The notes: generated by a model not told the origin, from the sequence alone. A DNA stretch of 64,000 nucleotides from Bacteroidales bacterium (GCA_013141385.1 JABFRB010000034.1:47951-111950), one strand, 5' to 3'; counted from the first letter of the stretch, positions 54,845 to 63,828 are shown. Translations and numbers: made by a program.

Positions 54845-54900
54845 GGCTAGGAACTTTACTTATTGGAGGCATTGCATTGTATTTACTTTTAAAAGACTAG
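54814..54900 (+). other. A10 slippery run and -1 frame membrane-anchor extension of the glucosaminidase
   Basis: Ten A's at 54814-54823 include A AAA AAA, a known -1 slippery heptamer. In the -1 frame the sequence continues from 54823 as IVKATGIGLGTLLIGGIALY followed by LLLKD and a stop at 54900, two bases before the next ATG (54903). The operon spacing therefore fits the -1 product, and the extension has no start codon of its own. Confidence 0.65.
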
Positions 54901-54902
54901 CT

Positions 54903-55163
54903 ATGGGTTATTTAGTTAATTACAAGACAGAGATAATCTCATCTAATGAGAGCATTGAAGCTGATGGTTTTTCAAAAATTTATTTTGAAAACATAGGAAC
55001 AGATAGTGCTTTTGTTGATTCTGTCATTCCCTTGACTTATTCAAAGTTTTTTGATAACGATCCTGAAAATACCATTAACGATAAATTTACGGTTTCATTT
55101 GCTGGAGTTGATGCAGATATGAGAGTTTTGGTTATAAAAACATATTTTGAAAAAAAGCAATGA
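54903..55163 (+). CDS. Small beta-rich late protein
   Basis: The 86-residue protein is strand-rich (EADGFSKIYFENIGTDSAFV, KFTVSFAGVDADMRVLVIKT) and has no membrane helix. It could be a small capsid or spike component. It overlaps the next gene by ATGA. Confidence 0.55.
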   Translation: MGYLVNYKTEIISSNESIEADGFSKIYFENIGTDSAFVDSVIPLTYSKFFDNDPENTINDKFTVSFAGVDADMRVLVIKTYFEKKQ

Positions 55164-55576
55164 GATTTTTAGTTGAACAGCTAATTGAGCTATTGAAAAA
55201 AGCAGATAAAAAAACGCTTCTTCTTATTATTTTTTCCATCCCTTTAATTGTGATTGGTTATTATCGTTACACTGAATTAACCATAAAATTAAGCGCAATT
55301 GATAGCACTCTCAATAAGATTCAAATTGATATAACAAAGCAAACTGATACGAATAAGGAGGTTAAAGGGTATATTGATAGCTCTGTGAAATCTTTAAAAA
55401 CAGATATTATTGAAAGCGTTGGCGCACAATTAAAGTACCAGTTAATCTATCAAAATCAGCTAAATCAAAAAGCTATTATTGACCAATTAGAACTATGGGT
55501 AAAATACAATTCTAAGTATGGAGAAATTGTTAATGGCTATAAAACTTATAGCGATTCAACTTTTTATAGGTTCTGA
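55160..55576 (+). CDS. Membrane protein with coiled coil, last late gene
   Basis: The 138-residue protein has a cytoplasmic amphipathic start (VEQLIELLKKADKKT), a membrane helix (LLLIIFSIPLIVIGYYRY) and a long coiled coil outside. The position after the hydrolase suits a holin- or spanin-like lysis protein, but virion roles are possible as well. Confidence 0.55.
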   Translation: MRFLVEQLIELLKKADKKTLLLIIFSIPLIVIGYYRYTELTIKLSAIDSTLNKIQIDITKQTDTNKEVKGYIDSSVKSLKTDIIESVGAQLKYQLIYQNQLNQKAIIDQLELWVKYNSKYGEIVNGYKTYSDSTFYRF

Positions 55577-55641
55577 CCCAATCCAGACAGAATATCTAAA
55601 AAACTTAACATGGGTCGAGGTAAAGTATTTTTTAAACCCCT

Positions 55642-56769
55642 TTAAAGATTCTTAACGTTCATCTTTATATTAAGGTTTGCTCCGCTGTTTAGCCTGTATA
55701 TATATCTTTCGGTCATGGCTATTGAGGTATGTCCATTCTGTAGCTGAAGCTCCCTTATATTTATTCCTAGGTCTATTAGTTCAGAGTTTCCAGTATGCTT
55801 AAAGGAGTATAGTTTAAGCTCCTTACTTATTCCTAGTTTTTCCCGAATGTGCTTAAATCTCATACTTATTATATTTCTGCTAATTGGTTTTGGCCCTGGT
55901 CTTAACTCATCGGAGAATAGATAAAGGTTTTTGTTATAGCTGCTAGCAATTGGCTGTAGTAATTCTATTAGCTGGTTTGATAGTGTAGGGCTTTTAAATA
56001 TGTTTGTTTTACTGGTACTCGCATTTATTCTAACTATTCCTTTATCTAGGTCAATATCCTTTATCTTGAGTAATCTAATTTCGTTTGGCCGTATAAAGCA
56101 GTGGTAAACTAAAAGAATTATAATAAATAATTCTGGTTCGTTCACCCTGGTATAATCAGCTAATTTCTTTTTGCTCCCATCATCCCAAACAGTTATTTCA
56201 GGTACAGCCTCTTTAAGTTTCTTTTTCTTGAATGGGTTTTCATCCAACTTATGAAGTTCGCCTATATAATTGAAAATTGCTTGCAGATATTGAGTATAGC
56301 AGTTGATTGTTTTAGCCGCAAACTTCTTTTTAATAAATAGCTCATTCAGGAACCTATTAGCATCATACTTTGTAAAATCGGTAACCTTCATTACAGGGCA
56401 ATTCTTTTTTGCCCACTTTTTAAATTTGGCCGCAATATTGGTATAGCTCTGAGAGGTTCTACTGGATAGGTAGTTTGATTTAAAGGCTATGGCCATGTCT
56501 ATAGCCTCCTCGATTCTCGGTATATTTTTTTTAGCATCACCTGTAAACCCTCGCTTTAAATCCTTTTTTATTTCACTGATTAATCTTTCTGCTTCAGTAT
56601 ACCTCTCTCTAGGGTTTAGATTAATGGAAATCCATTTTACTTGCCTAATCCACCTTTCATTTTTTGTATCAAAGATGTACCAGTAAACAGCCCATCGTTT
56701 AGTTACATCACCTTTGTAATCTCTTAGGTGAGGCTCTTTATATTTAAGCGTGTGTATCAAAGTTGTCAT
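55642..56769 (-). CDS. Tyrosine recombinase (integrase) of the element
   Basis: The 375-residue protein has an N-terminal arm-binding region, a SAM-like core-binding domain (ARFKKW region, YLQAIFNYIGELHKLDENPF) and a catalytic domain. The first Arg is in CFIRPNEIRLL, Lys in STSKTN, His in YSFKHTGN, the second His in LQNGHTSIAMTE, and the nucleophile Tyr in RYIY. As in many Bacteroidota integrases, the second Arg position reads Asn (HTGN). It lies beside the tRNA-Leu attachment site and points inward. Confidence 0.92.
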   Translation of the reverse strand: MTTLIHTLKYKEPHLRDYKGDVTKRWAVYWYIFDTKNERWIRQVKWISINLNPRERYTEAERLISEIKKDLKRGFTGDAKKNIPRIEEAIDMAIAFKSNYLSSRTSQSYTNIAAKFKKWAKKNCPVMKVTDFTKYDANRFLNELFIKKKFAAKTINCYTQYLQAIFNYIGELHKLDENPFKKKKLKEAVPEITVWDDGSKKKLADYTRVNEPELFIIILLVYHCFIRPNEIRLLKIKDIDLDKGIVRINASTSKTNIFKSPTLSNQLIELLQPIASSYNKNLYLFSDELRPGPKPISRNIISMRFKHIREKLGISKELKLYSFKHTGNSELIDLGINIRELQLQNGHTSIAMTERYIYRLNSGANLNIKMNVKNL

Positions 56770-56786
56770 AGCCCTAAAATAGTTAA

Positions 56787-56821
56787 CCCCGCAACGTACT
56801 ACTTAATAGTACGTTGCGGGG
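56787..56821. terminator. Perfect hairpin between tRNA-Leu and the integrase gene
   Basis: 15-bp arms CCCCGCAACGTACTA and TAGTACGTTGCGGGG with a 5-nt loop. It lies inside the element, 9 bases from the tRNA 3' end, and could replace the lost tRNA terminator and shield the integrase gene from readthrough. Confidence 0.75.
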
Positions 56822-56827
56822 ATTTAC

Positions 56828-56843
56828 TGTGCCCAGGACAAGA
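56828..56843. other. Right attachment site (att core) in the tRNA 3' end
   Basis: TGTGCCCAGGACAAGA, the same as 39117-39132. It covers the 3' acceptor strand and part of the T arm of tRNA-Leu(GAG). Confidence 0.9.
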
Positions 56844-56913
56844 CTCGAACTTGCACAACCTTGCGATCACCAGCCCCTCAAGCTGGCGTGTCTACCAATT
56901 TCACCACCTGGGC
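56830..56913 (-). tRNA. tRNA-Leu(GAG)
   Basis: Reads as an 84-nt class II tRNA: acceptor GCCCAGG/CCTGGGC, anticodon stem CCAGC/GCTGG with loop TTGAGGG (anticodon GAG), a variable arm, and T-arm GTTCGAGTC. CCA is not encoded. Its 3' end is the integration site. Confidence 0.95.
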
Positions 56914-56964
56914 ATAAACTTTCAATAAAATGAGAACCATTACGTTGGGCCTCTGCATTTGCAG

Positions 56965-57048
56965 TGCCCAGAACAGGACTCGAACCTGCACATAATTGCT
57001 TATACTAGTCCCTGAAACTAGCGCGTCTACCAATTCCGCCATCTGGGC
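56965..57048 (-). tRNA. tRNA-Leu(CAG)
   Basis: 84-nt class II tRNA: acceptor GCCCAGA/TCTGGGC, anticodon stem CTAGT/ACTAG with loop TTCAGGG (anticodon CAG), T-arm GTTCGAGTC. It is transcribed first of the two. Confidence 0.95.
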
Positions 57049-57114
57049 TTCATCATTTTGAATATGATGGCTATACGTTTTGTAATTCCATCATCAATAT
57101 GCCACTTTCAAATA

Positions 57115-57153
57115 GATGGCGGGAGCTCGTTCCTCGGTTCCGCCATCTGGGCT
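57115..57153 (-). other. tRNA-Leu 5' remnant with a hairpin
   Basis: TTCCGCCATCTGGGCTT (57137-57153) is identical to the 5' end region of tRNA-Leu(CAG). AGATGGCGG (57115-57123) and CCGCCATCT (57139-57147) make a hairpin. On the - strand the inside begins ACCGAGG and ends CGCCA, which looks like a degenerate copy of the micro-element. Confidence 0.5.
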
Positions 57154-57376
57154 TTTGGAATTGCGTTTGCAAAAGTAATAAAAATCTCCTTTTTTCAAAA
57201 GTAAAAATAAAAAAAGAATGGGAGAGAGGTTGGAAGACAGAAGTTAGTAGTCGGAAGACAGTTGACAGAATTCCGACTTACAGCGTTGTAGCATAATTGT
57301 TATACAGTATCCAAATATAATAATCGAAGCCAGAACACAGCATCACAATTATACAGCAAAACCGCATCACATCCTC

Positions 57377-59554
57377 CTAAAGATTCTCCTTCACATACTT
57401 ACTCATCATCGTATAAAGATGCAAGGTTGTATTGCCTCCATAAATATTATGATTTTTATCGGGGTAGAACATCATATCGAATTGTTTATTGGCTTGGATC
57501 AGCTTTTCAATCATTTCAATAGAATTCTGCATGTGTACATTATCATCACCAGTGCCATGAACAATAAGTAGTTTACCTTTCAGCTTATCAACATAATTAA
57601 TTGGCGAATTCTTATCATACCCAAGGGCATTATCCTGTGGTAAACCCATAAACCTTTCGGTATATACCGAATCGTAATATCTCCAATTAGTTACTGGTGC
57701 AACTGCAATAGCCATTTTGAATACATCTGCCCCTTTAAATAAGCACAGTGATGACATGTACCCACCGTAGCTCCATCCCCATATTCCAATTCTTGAAGAA
57801 TCAACGTATCCAAGAGTTTTAAGATATTTTGCCGTTTCAATCTGGTCTATTGATTCATAGTAACCAAGTTGCCCATAAGTCATTTTCTGAAAAGCTTCGC
57901 CTTTGCCACCTGTGCCTCTACCATCTACACAAACTACAATATACCCAATAGAGGCTAAATATTGATCCCAACTCAAATCCCACTCATCCTTAACAGAAAT
58001 TGAACCGGGGCCACTATACTGGGTCATCATTACAGGGTATTTGATTGATGGGTTAAAATTTAGCGGCTTAATGATATAGGCATTGAGATCAACCCCTTCC
58101 GAAGTTTTAAATGAGAAAAATTCCTTTTTTGGAATATCATAGTATGCAAGGGTTTCCTTTAATGTATGATTATCCTCCAATACTCTGATTTGCTTTCCTT
58201 TATCTTTATTAACGGTAACTAGAGTGGGGCTTACAGAGTTTGATTGTGAGAGAATAAAATATTTGAAGTTTTTACTAAACTCAGCATTGTTACTCCCCGA
58301 ATTTGGTGAAAGTTTAGCTAATTCTAAATCTTCTATCTTTACGCTATAGATTGTGGTTCTTAAAGGGCTTAAATCAAATCCTTTGAAGAAAATCCGCTTC
58401 CCTTTATCGTCATAACCGTATATTTCAATCACCTCATTCGTTCCATCAGTAAGTTGTTTAACCAATTTACCATCCATTCCATAAAGGTAGATATGATTAT
58501 AACCATTCCTCTCGCTGGTTATTATAAAGTTTTTGCCATCCTCGGTGAATGTTACAAGATTGTCGGTGGGTTCAGGTAAATAGTACTTATTCTCCTCGGT
58601 GTAAAATGTCTTGGATTCTCCAGTATTTGCATCGGCTGTGAGGAAATCCATCTTATTTTGTAAACGGTTCATCCTAATTATGCAAAGCTGATCTGGACTG
58701 TATGTCCATTTTATACGGGCAATGTATTGGTTGTTCTCTCCGCCAACATCCATTTTGAATGTTTTACCCGATTCTGTGTTGTACACATGAATAGATACAA
58801 CTGAATTCTTTTCACCTGCCTTTGAGTATTTAAAAGTATAGTTTTCGGGGTATAAATTATTCTGGAACTTTGTCATGTTGAATTGCATAACCTCGCTCTC
58901 ATCGAATCGGTAAAACGCCAATTTTTTGCTATCAGGCGACCATTGCATGCCGGTTATTAGGGCAAATTCTTCCTCGTAAACCCAATCTGCGGCACCATTA
59001 ATTATGGAATTATATAACCCATCAAAAGTTATTTGCTTTTCCTCTTTTGTGGTTAAATTCTTGATAAAAATATTGTTATCCCTAACATACGATACCTTTT
59101 GTGCATCAGGAGAAAAGGTAGCCAACATTACCTGATTGCTCTCGCTTAATGGCTCTGAAGTTTTTTGTTTTATATCATAGATGTAGTATGTGGCTTTAAA
59201 TGAATGTCGATAAATTGTTGAAACATTAGTAATTACAAACATTTTAGTCTCGTTATTACTTAAAGTATAGTTCTCAAAGCGCAATAAATCATTGTTATGA
59301 AAACTCGATGGATCAAAAAGAACACTTAGCTGCTTTCCGGAAGAATAATCATATTCTACAACCCTTTTGTCATCCTCTAAAAAAGTATAACTTTCACCAT
59401 TATTCATTGATGTTATGCCACTCACGCTCTTTTCGTAGAAAACACCTTTCTTATAGAGATCATCTAATGAGATCTTTCTTTTTTGTGAATATACAGATAT
59501 AGTAGAAAGAAGAATAACCCAGAAAGTAATTGCTGTTAAACAACTTTTTTTCAT
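57377..59554 (-). CDS. Dipeptidyl-peptidase IV-type serine peptidase (S9)
   Basis: The 725-residue exported enzyme removes N-terminal X-Pro dipeptides. It has a signal peptide (MKKSCLTAITFWVILLSTIS), a beta-propeller with the double-Glu motif DWVYEEEF that binds the substrate N-terminus, and a C-terminal hydrolase domain. Catalytic residues are Ser in GWSYGGYMS, Asp in HGTGDDNVH and His in PDKNHNIYG. The length fits DPP IV of Bacteroidota. It is divergent from thrS. Confidence 0.94.
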   Translation of the reverse strand: MKKSCLTAITFWVILLSTISVYSQKRKISLDDLYKKGVFYEKSVSGITSMNNGESYTFLEDDKRVVEYDYSSGKQLSVLFDPSSFHNNDLLRFENYTLSNNETKMFVITNVSTIYRHSFKATYYIYDIKQKTSEPLSESNQVMLATFSPDAQKVSYVRDNNIFIKNLTTKEEKQITFDGLYNSIINGAADWVYEEEFALITGMQWSPDSKKLAFYRFDESEVMQFNMTKFQNNLYPENYTFKYSKAGEKNSVVSIHVYNTESGKTFKMDVGGENNQYIARIKWTYSPDQLCIIRMNRLQNKMDFLTADANTGESKTFYTEENKYYLPEPTDNLVTFTEDGKNFIITSERNGYNHIYLYGMDGKLVKQLTDGTNEVIEIYGYDDKGKRIFFKGFDLSPLRTTIYSVKIEDLELAKLSPNSGSNNAEFSKNFKYFILSQSNSVSPTLVTVNKDKGKQIRVLEDNHTLKETLAYYDIPKKEFFSFKTSEGVDLNAYIIKPLNFNPSIKYPVMMTQYSGPGSISVKDEWDLSWDQYLASIGYIVVCVDGRGTGGKGEAFQKMTYGQLGYYESIDQIETAKYLKTLGYVDSSRIGIWGWSYGGYMSSLCLFKGADVFKMAIAVAPVTNWRYYDSVYTERFMGLPQDNALGYDKNSPINYVDKLKGKLLIVHGTGDDNVHMQNSIEMIEKLIQANKQFDMMFYPDKNHNIYGGNTTLHLYTMMSKYVKENL

Positions 59555-59723
59555 ACCGAAAAATATTAAATTTCTATTTTGATCAACTTAAAGCCTAAAG
59601 GCTTAATTGGTAGATATTTTTTACAAGCTAGTAAAAATCTGAATATTAATCAAAACTAAACGCCTTTTGCAAATTTAATTGCTTTATTTGAAATGATTCT
59701 TGGACTTCTGTGCTTTTAAAATA

Positions 59724-59752
59724 TTGTACTCACAAAGAAATACTTAATTTTG
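59724..59752 (+). promoter_or_regulatory. Promoter of thrS
   Basis: TTG (59724-59726), 18 bases, TAATTTTG (59745-59752): the same spacing as the repeat-embedded CRISPR promoter. It lies 17 bases before the ATG at 59770. Confidence 0.7.
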
Positions 59753-59769
59753 CGAAAATTTTTATTGGT

Positions 59770-61704
59770 ATGATTAAAATTACTTTCCCCGATGGAAATG
59801 TTAGAGAGTATCCACAAGGGGTAACAGGGCTTGATGTAGCAAAGAGCATTTCCGAAAGACTTGCTAAAGAAGTTCTTTCAGTAACTGTTAGCGGTGAGGT
59901 TTGGGATCTTACCCGTCCAATTACTACAAATGCTACCCTTCGCTTACACAAGTGGGACGATGAGCAAGGGAAGCATGCATTTTGGCATTCATCAGCACAT
60001 TTAATGGCCGAGGCAATCGAAAGTCTTTACCCTGGTACTAAGTTTGGTATTGGACCAAGCATCGAGAATGGTTTTTATTATGATGTAGATTTTGGAACAA
60101 CAACTCTTGTTGAGGCGGATCTTGTTAAGATCGAAGAAAAAATGATGGAGTTTGTTCGTGAGAAACAGGATATTGTTCGTAAAGAGATTTCGAAAACTGA
60201 AGCCCTTAAATTATTTAACGATAAGGGCGATAACTATAAAGTAGAACTTATTTCAGATTTGGAAGATGGAACCATTACACTTTACACTCAAGGTGGTTTT
60301 ACCGATTTGTGCAGAGGGCCACACCTTCCTGATACAAGTTTTATAAAATCAATTAAACTACTAAGCATAGCTGGAGCTTACTGGAGAGGTGATGAGAAAA
60401 ACAAGATGCTAACCCGTATCTATGGGATTACTTTCCCTCAAAAGAAACAGCTAGATGAATATCTTGTACTACTGGAGGAGGCAAAAAAGCGTGATCACAG
60501 GAAAATAGGAAAGGAATTAGAACTTTTCACTTTCTCACAAAATGTTGGTGCTGGTCTACCTTTATGGTTACCTCGTGGGACTGCATTGCGCGATAAACTT
60601 GAACAATTCCTAAAGAAAGTTCAAAAGAAACATGGATATGAGCAGGTAATTACCCCGCATATAGGGCAGAAAGAGTTATATATCACCTCTGGTCACTGGG
60701 CTAAGTATGGAAAGGATAGTTTCCGCCCCATTACAACGCCACAGGAAGGGGAGGAGTTCATGTTAAAACCAATGAACTGCCCTCACCATTGCGAAATTTA
60801 TAAATCAAAACCACGTTCATATAAAGATTTACCTGTTCGTTTTGCAGAGTTTGGTACAGTTTACCGTTACGAGCAGAGTGGCGAACTACATGGTTTGACA
60901 AGGGTTCGTGGTTTTACTCAGGATGATGCTCACCTTTTCTGTCGTCCAGATCAGGTTAAAGAGGAATTTTTAAAGGTAATTGATATTGTACTTTACATTT
61001 TTAAAACATTAAACTTTACTGAATTTACCGCTCAGATATCACTTCGTGATCCAAACAACACCGAGAAGTATATTGGAACAGATGAGAACTGGAATAAAGC
61101 TGAGCAAGCAATTATTGAGGCTGCAAACGAAAAGGGATTAAAAACTGTTACCGTACTTGGTGAGGCTGCTTTCTATGGTCCAAAACTGGACTTTATGGTT
61201 AAGGATGCTATTGGACGTAAATGGCAACTGGGTACAATTCAGGTTGACTATAACCTTCCTGAACGCTTCCAACTTGAATATATAGGTGCAGACGATAAAC
61301 GATATCGCCCAATTATGATCCATCGTGCACCATTCGGATCAATGGAGCGATTCGTTGCAGTTCTTATCGAGCATACAGGTGGAAAATTCCCTCTTTGGCT
61401 AACCCCCGATCAGGCTGTTATATTACCAATCAGCGAAAAATATAACGAATACGCAAAAAAAGTTTTGAATTTCCTAAATAATTCCGATATTCGCACGCTG
61501 ATTGACGATAGAAACGAGAAGATTGGTAAAAAGATAAGGGATAACGAGTTAAAGAGAATTCCCTACTTAATTATTGTTGGTGAAAAGGAGGAAGAAGCTG
61601 GTCTTGTCGCCGTTAGAGTTCAAGGTGAGGGTGATAAAGGGCAGATGAAACTTGAGGAATTCGTCAATTTCATTAATGATGAGATTAAAAAACAATTAGA
61701 ATAG
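59770..61704 (+). CDS. thrS: Threonyl-tRNA synthetase
   Basis: The 644-residue enzyme charges tRNA-Thr. It has the TGS domain ([17 protein letters not shown]), an editing domain ([17 protein letters not shown] and [10 protein letters not shown] with the metal Cys/His), a class II catalytic core (motif 2 [20 protein letters not shown], zinc ligands in [10 protein letters not shown]) and motif 3 [11 protein letters not shown]. An anticodon-binding domain follows. I chose ATG 59770 because the longer frame from 59710 includes the promoter. It is the first gene of the thrS-infC-rpmI-rplT operon. Confidence 0.97.
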   Translation: MIKITFPDGNVREYPQGVTGLDVAKSISERLAKEVLSVTVSGEVWDLTRPITTNATLRLHKWDDEQGKHAFWHSSAHLMAEAIESLYPGTKFGIGPSIENGFYYDVDFGTTTLVEADLVKIEEKMMEFVREKQDIVRKEISKTEALKLFNDKGDNYKVELISDLEDGTITLYTQGGFTDLCRGPHLPDTSFIKSIKLLSIAGAYWRGDEKNKMLTRIYGITFPQKKQLDEYLVLLEEAKKRDHRKIGKELELFTFSQNVGAGLPLWLPRGTALRDKLEQFLKKVQKKHGYEQVITPHIGQKELYITSGHWAKYGKDSFRPITTPQEGEEFMLKPMNCPHHCEIYKSKPRSYKDLPVRFAEFGTVYRYEQSGELHGLTRVRGFTQDDAHLFCRPDQVKEEFLKVIDIVLYIFKTLNFTEFTAQISLRDPNNTEKYIGTDENWNKAEQAIIEAANEKGLKTVTVLGEAAFYGPKLDFMVKDAIGRKWQLGTIQVDYNLPERFQLEYIGADDKRYRPIMIHRAPFGSMERFVAVLIEHTGGKFPLWLTPDQAVILPISEKYNEYAKKVLNFLNNSDIRTLIDDRNEKIGKKIRDNELKRIPYLIIVGEKEEEAGLVAVRVQGEGDKGQMKLEEFVNFINDEIKKQLE

Positions 61705-61741
61705 ATAAACAAATTATTAACTAATAACGGAGGATAAAACA

Positions 61742-62296
61742 ATAGCTGCACCTGTTTTAATTAAAAGGCAAGATAAGGACAACAAGTTCCTGATTAACGA
61801 ACAGATCAGATATAAACTTGTCCGTATTGTAGGTGATAATATTGACAACCAAGGCGTTGTTTCTATTGAAGAGGCCAGGAAGATGGCCGAAAACCTTGAA
61901 CTTGATTTAGTCCTTATTTCAGATAAGGCTGATCCCCCTATTTGTAGGATTATCGATTTTCAGAAATTCCTTTATCAACAGAAAAAGAAACAAAAGGAAA
62001 TTCGAGCAAACACCCAACGGGTTGTGGTTAAAGAAATTCGATTTGGTCCCAATACGGATGAGCATGATTATAATTTTAAGCTAAAACATGCTCAGAATTT
62101 TTTGGAAGATGGATCAAAGGTAAAAGCTTACGTGTTTTTCAAAGGTCGTTCAATTTTATTTAAGGAACAAGGGGAAATTCTTTTACTGAGATTTGCTCAG
62201 GATTTAGAGGAGATTGGGAAGGTTGAGCAGTTACCTAAACTTGAAGGAAAAAGGATGACAATTTTTATAACTCCAAAATCTGCTAAGAAGAAATAG
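61742..62296 (+). CDS. infC: Translation initiation factor IF-3, AUA start
   Basis: The 184-residue factor keeps 30S subunits free and checks the start codon. From ATA at 61742 the frame reads [20 protein letters not shown] and INDQGVVS-like [17 protein letters not shown], which is the conserved N-terminus. The C-terminal domain is present ([20 protein letters not shown]). There is no ATG, GTG or TTG in frame between the upstream stop (61718) and residue 48. A strong GGAGG at 61729-61733 lies 8 bases before the ATA. Rare start codons in infC are known to allow self-control. Annotation from the ATG at 61883 would lose a quarter of the protein. Confidence 0.93.
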   Translation: MAAPVLIKRQDKDNKFLINEQIRYKLVRIVGDNIDNQGVVSIEEARKMAENLELDLVLISDKADPPICRIIDFQKFLYQQKKKQKEIRANTQRVVVKEIRFGPNTDEHDYNFKLKHAQNFLEDGSKVKAYVFFKGRSILFKEQGEILLLRFAQDLEEIGKVEQLPKLEGKRMTIFITPKSAKKK

Positions 62297-62320
62297 TTAC
62301 AAATAAAATAGAAAGTAAGA

Positions 62321-62518
62321 ATGCCGAAAATTAAGACAAATTCCGGAGCAAAGAAGAGATTTTCTTTAACCGGTACTGGGAAAATCAAAAGGAAACATGC
62401 TTACAAAAGTCACATCCTTACTAAAAAGGAAACCAAACAGAAAAGAAACCTAACTCATATGGGTTTGGTTCACAAAACCGATGCGAATCGTGTTAAAATT
62501 ATGCTTGGACTTAAGTAA
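62321..62518 (+). CDS. rpmI: Ribosomal protein bL35
   Basis: The 65-residue basic protein has the family start [20 protein letters not shown] and [14 protein letters not shown]. It lies 24 bases after infC, in the normal infC-rpmI-rplT order. Confidence 0.97.
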   Translation: MPKIKTNSGAKKRFSLTGTGKIKRKHAYKSHILTKKETKQKRNLTHMGLVHKTDANRVKIMLGLK

Positions 62519-62624
62519 AACAACGTTCTTTTTTTGATTTAGTTACTTTTAGTTATTAACCAGAATGAATTAGCACGAAGAGTCCTTACGAGGAACGCTA
62601 ACCATTCAAAACATGTAATGTAAA
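62519..62624 (+). promoter_or_regulatory. bL35-bL20 spacer, possible bL20 autoregulatory leader
   Basis: 106 bases without a gene. TAGC (62570-62573) with ACGAAGAGTCCTTACGAGGA and GCTA (about 62596-62599) can fold into a hairpin. The position suits the known self-regulation of bL20, but I cannot show the binding site. Confidence 0.4.
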
Positions 62625-62969
62625 ATGCCACGTTCAGTAAACGCCGTTGCATCAAGAAGAAGAAGAAAAAAAATTCTTGAGCAAACAAAAGGAAACTTCC
62701 TGGGACGCAGGAATGTTTACACAGTAGCAAAAAATACCCTTGAGAAAGGTTTAGGCTACGCTTACCGCGATCGTAAGAAGAAAAAATCAGAATTTCGTGC
62801 TCTTTGGATTCAACGTATTAATGCTGCCGTAAGACTTTATGGTATGTCATACTCAGAATTCATCGGTCAAGTTAATAAAAAAGGAATTGCTATTAATCGC
62901 AAGACTCTAGCCGATTTAGCAATGAACGAACCTGAAGCATTCAAGAAAATTGTTGATTCCGTAAAATAG
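62625..62969 (+). CDS. rplT: Ribosomal protein bL20
   Basis: The 114-residue protein has the usual start [40 protein letters not shown], and the C-terminal [14 protein letters not shown]. It assembles early in the large subunit and may repress its operon. The last gene of the operon, with a terminator 20 bases downstream. Confidence 0.97.
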   Translation: MPRSVNAVASRRRRKKILEQTKGNFLGRRNVYTVAKNTLEKGLGYAYRDRKKKKSEFRALWIQRINAAVRLYGMSYSEFIGQVNKKGIAINRKTLADLAMNEPEAFKKIVDSVK

Positions 62970-62989
62970 ATTTAACATTCAGAATAAAG

Positions 62990-63017
62990 AAAGGGAAGTT
63001 TGGCTTCCCTTTTTTTA
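62990..63017 (+). terminator. Terminator of the thrS-infC-rpmI-rplT operon
   Basis: AAAGGGAAG and CTTCCCTTT with a TTTGG loop, followed by seven T's. Confidence 0.9.
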
Positions 63018-63111
63018 TTTCAAACAGTTAATTATCATTCAGTTAAATAAAATTTAGAAATTAAGTGTAAGGTTTTGTAACTTTCGACTAAATCGAACAA
63101 CAAATCAATAT

Positions 63112-63828
63112 ATGAAGATTGCACTTATAGGATACGGCAAAATGGGGCATGAGGTTGAAACTGTTGCCTTGAATCGAAATCATCAAGTTATTTTGAAGAT
63201 TGATAAAGATAATGAGAACGACTTAACACCGCAAAACCTTAAAGAAATAGATGTTGCTATTGAGTTTAGTACACCAACTACTGCTTATCGAAATGTAAGA
63301 AAATGCCTTGAATCAAACATTCCTGTTGTTGTGGGTACAACTGGTTGGTTGGATAAACTTGATGATGCTAAACTCGTTGCAGATAATTGTAATACAGCTC
63401 TATTTCATGCATCAAATTATAGCATTGGGGTCAACATATTTTTTAGATTGAACAAAGTTTTAGCAGATTATATCAATAATGTGAAAGGGTATTCGTTATC
63501 AATTACTGAAACTCATCATACTCAGAAACTAGATGCACCCAGCGGAACAGCAATCACGCTTGCCCAACTAATAGCAGAGTCTATTGACGAGTTAAATGGG
63601 TGGACTCTGCTCCCCAATAAAAGTAATGGAAAGATTCCAATTGAGGCTATAAGGGAGGGAGATGTGCCTGGGACTCATACGGTGACTTTTAACTCCGAAC
63701 AGGATGAGATTTTACTTACACATAGGGCAAAGAGTAGAAAAGGTTTTGCCGTAGGTGCTGTTTTGGCCGCTGAGTTTTTAGTAGGTAAGAAGGGTTTTTT
63801 TACAATGGAAGATCTTCTAAGGTTCTAA
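63112..63828 (+). CDS. dapB: 4-hydroxy-tetrahydrodipicolinate reductase
   Basis: The 238-residue enzyme makes tetrahydrodipicolinate with NAD(P)H, in the lysine and diaminopimelate pathway. The dinucleotide site is ALIGYGKMGHEVE (residues 3-15). VVVGTTGWLDKL is present, then the catalytic ETHHTQKLDAPSGTA with the His pair and Lys, and VPGTHTVTF. The length is typical. No other dap gene is in the window. Confidence 0.97.
   Translation: MKIALIGYGKMGHEVETVALNRNHQVILKIDKDNENDLTPQNLKEIDVAIEFSTPTTAYRNVRKCLESNIPVVVGTTGWLDKLDDAKLVADNCNTALFHASNYSIGVNIFFRLNKVLADYINNVKGYSLSITETHHTQKLDAPSGTAITLAQLIAESIDELNGWTLLPNKSNGKIPIEAIREGDVPGTHTVTFNSEQDEILLTHRAKSRKGFAVGAVLAAEFLVGKKGFFTMEDLLRF

Larger units (their letters stand above)
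39117..56843. mobile_element. 17.7-kb integrated element (candidate tailless provirus) in tRNA-Leu(GAG)
   Basis: A 16-bp direct repeat TGTGCCCAGGACAAGA marks the left (39117-39132) and right (56828-56843) ends. The right copy is the 3' end of an intact tRNA-Leu. The tyrosine recombinase is the last gene before it. The layout is: leftward repressor operon, rightward early genes, primase-helicase, methyltransferases, iteron-like region, and a late operon of about 12 genes including a cell-wall hydrolase. No terminase, portal, tail or conjugation gene is recognisable. At least six proteins have membrane segments. This fits a tailless, membrane-containing virus, or a satellite, better than a tailed prophage or an ICE. 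Confidence 0.8.

Noticed and set aside
39117..56843. A tailed prophage or an integrative conjugative element
   Set aside because: No terminase, portal, major tail, tape-measure, relaxase or type IV coupling genes were recognised, and the size is small for either.
61883..62296. IF-3 starting at the internal ATG (137 residues)
   Set aside because: The conserved N-terminal domain is encoded upstream in the same frame back to the ATA at 61742, behind a strong ribosome-binding site.
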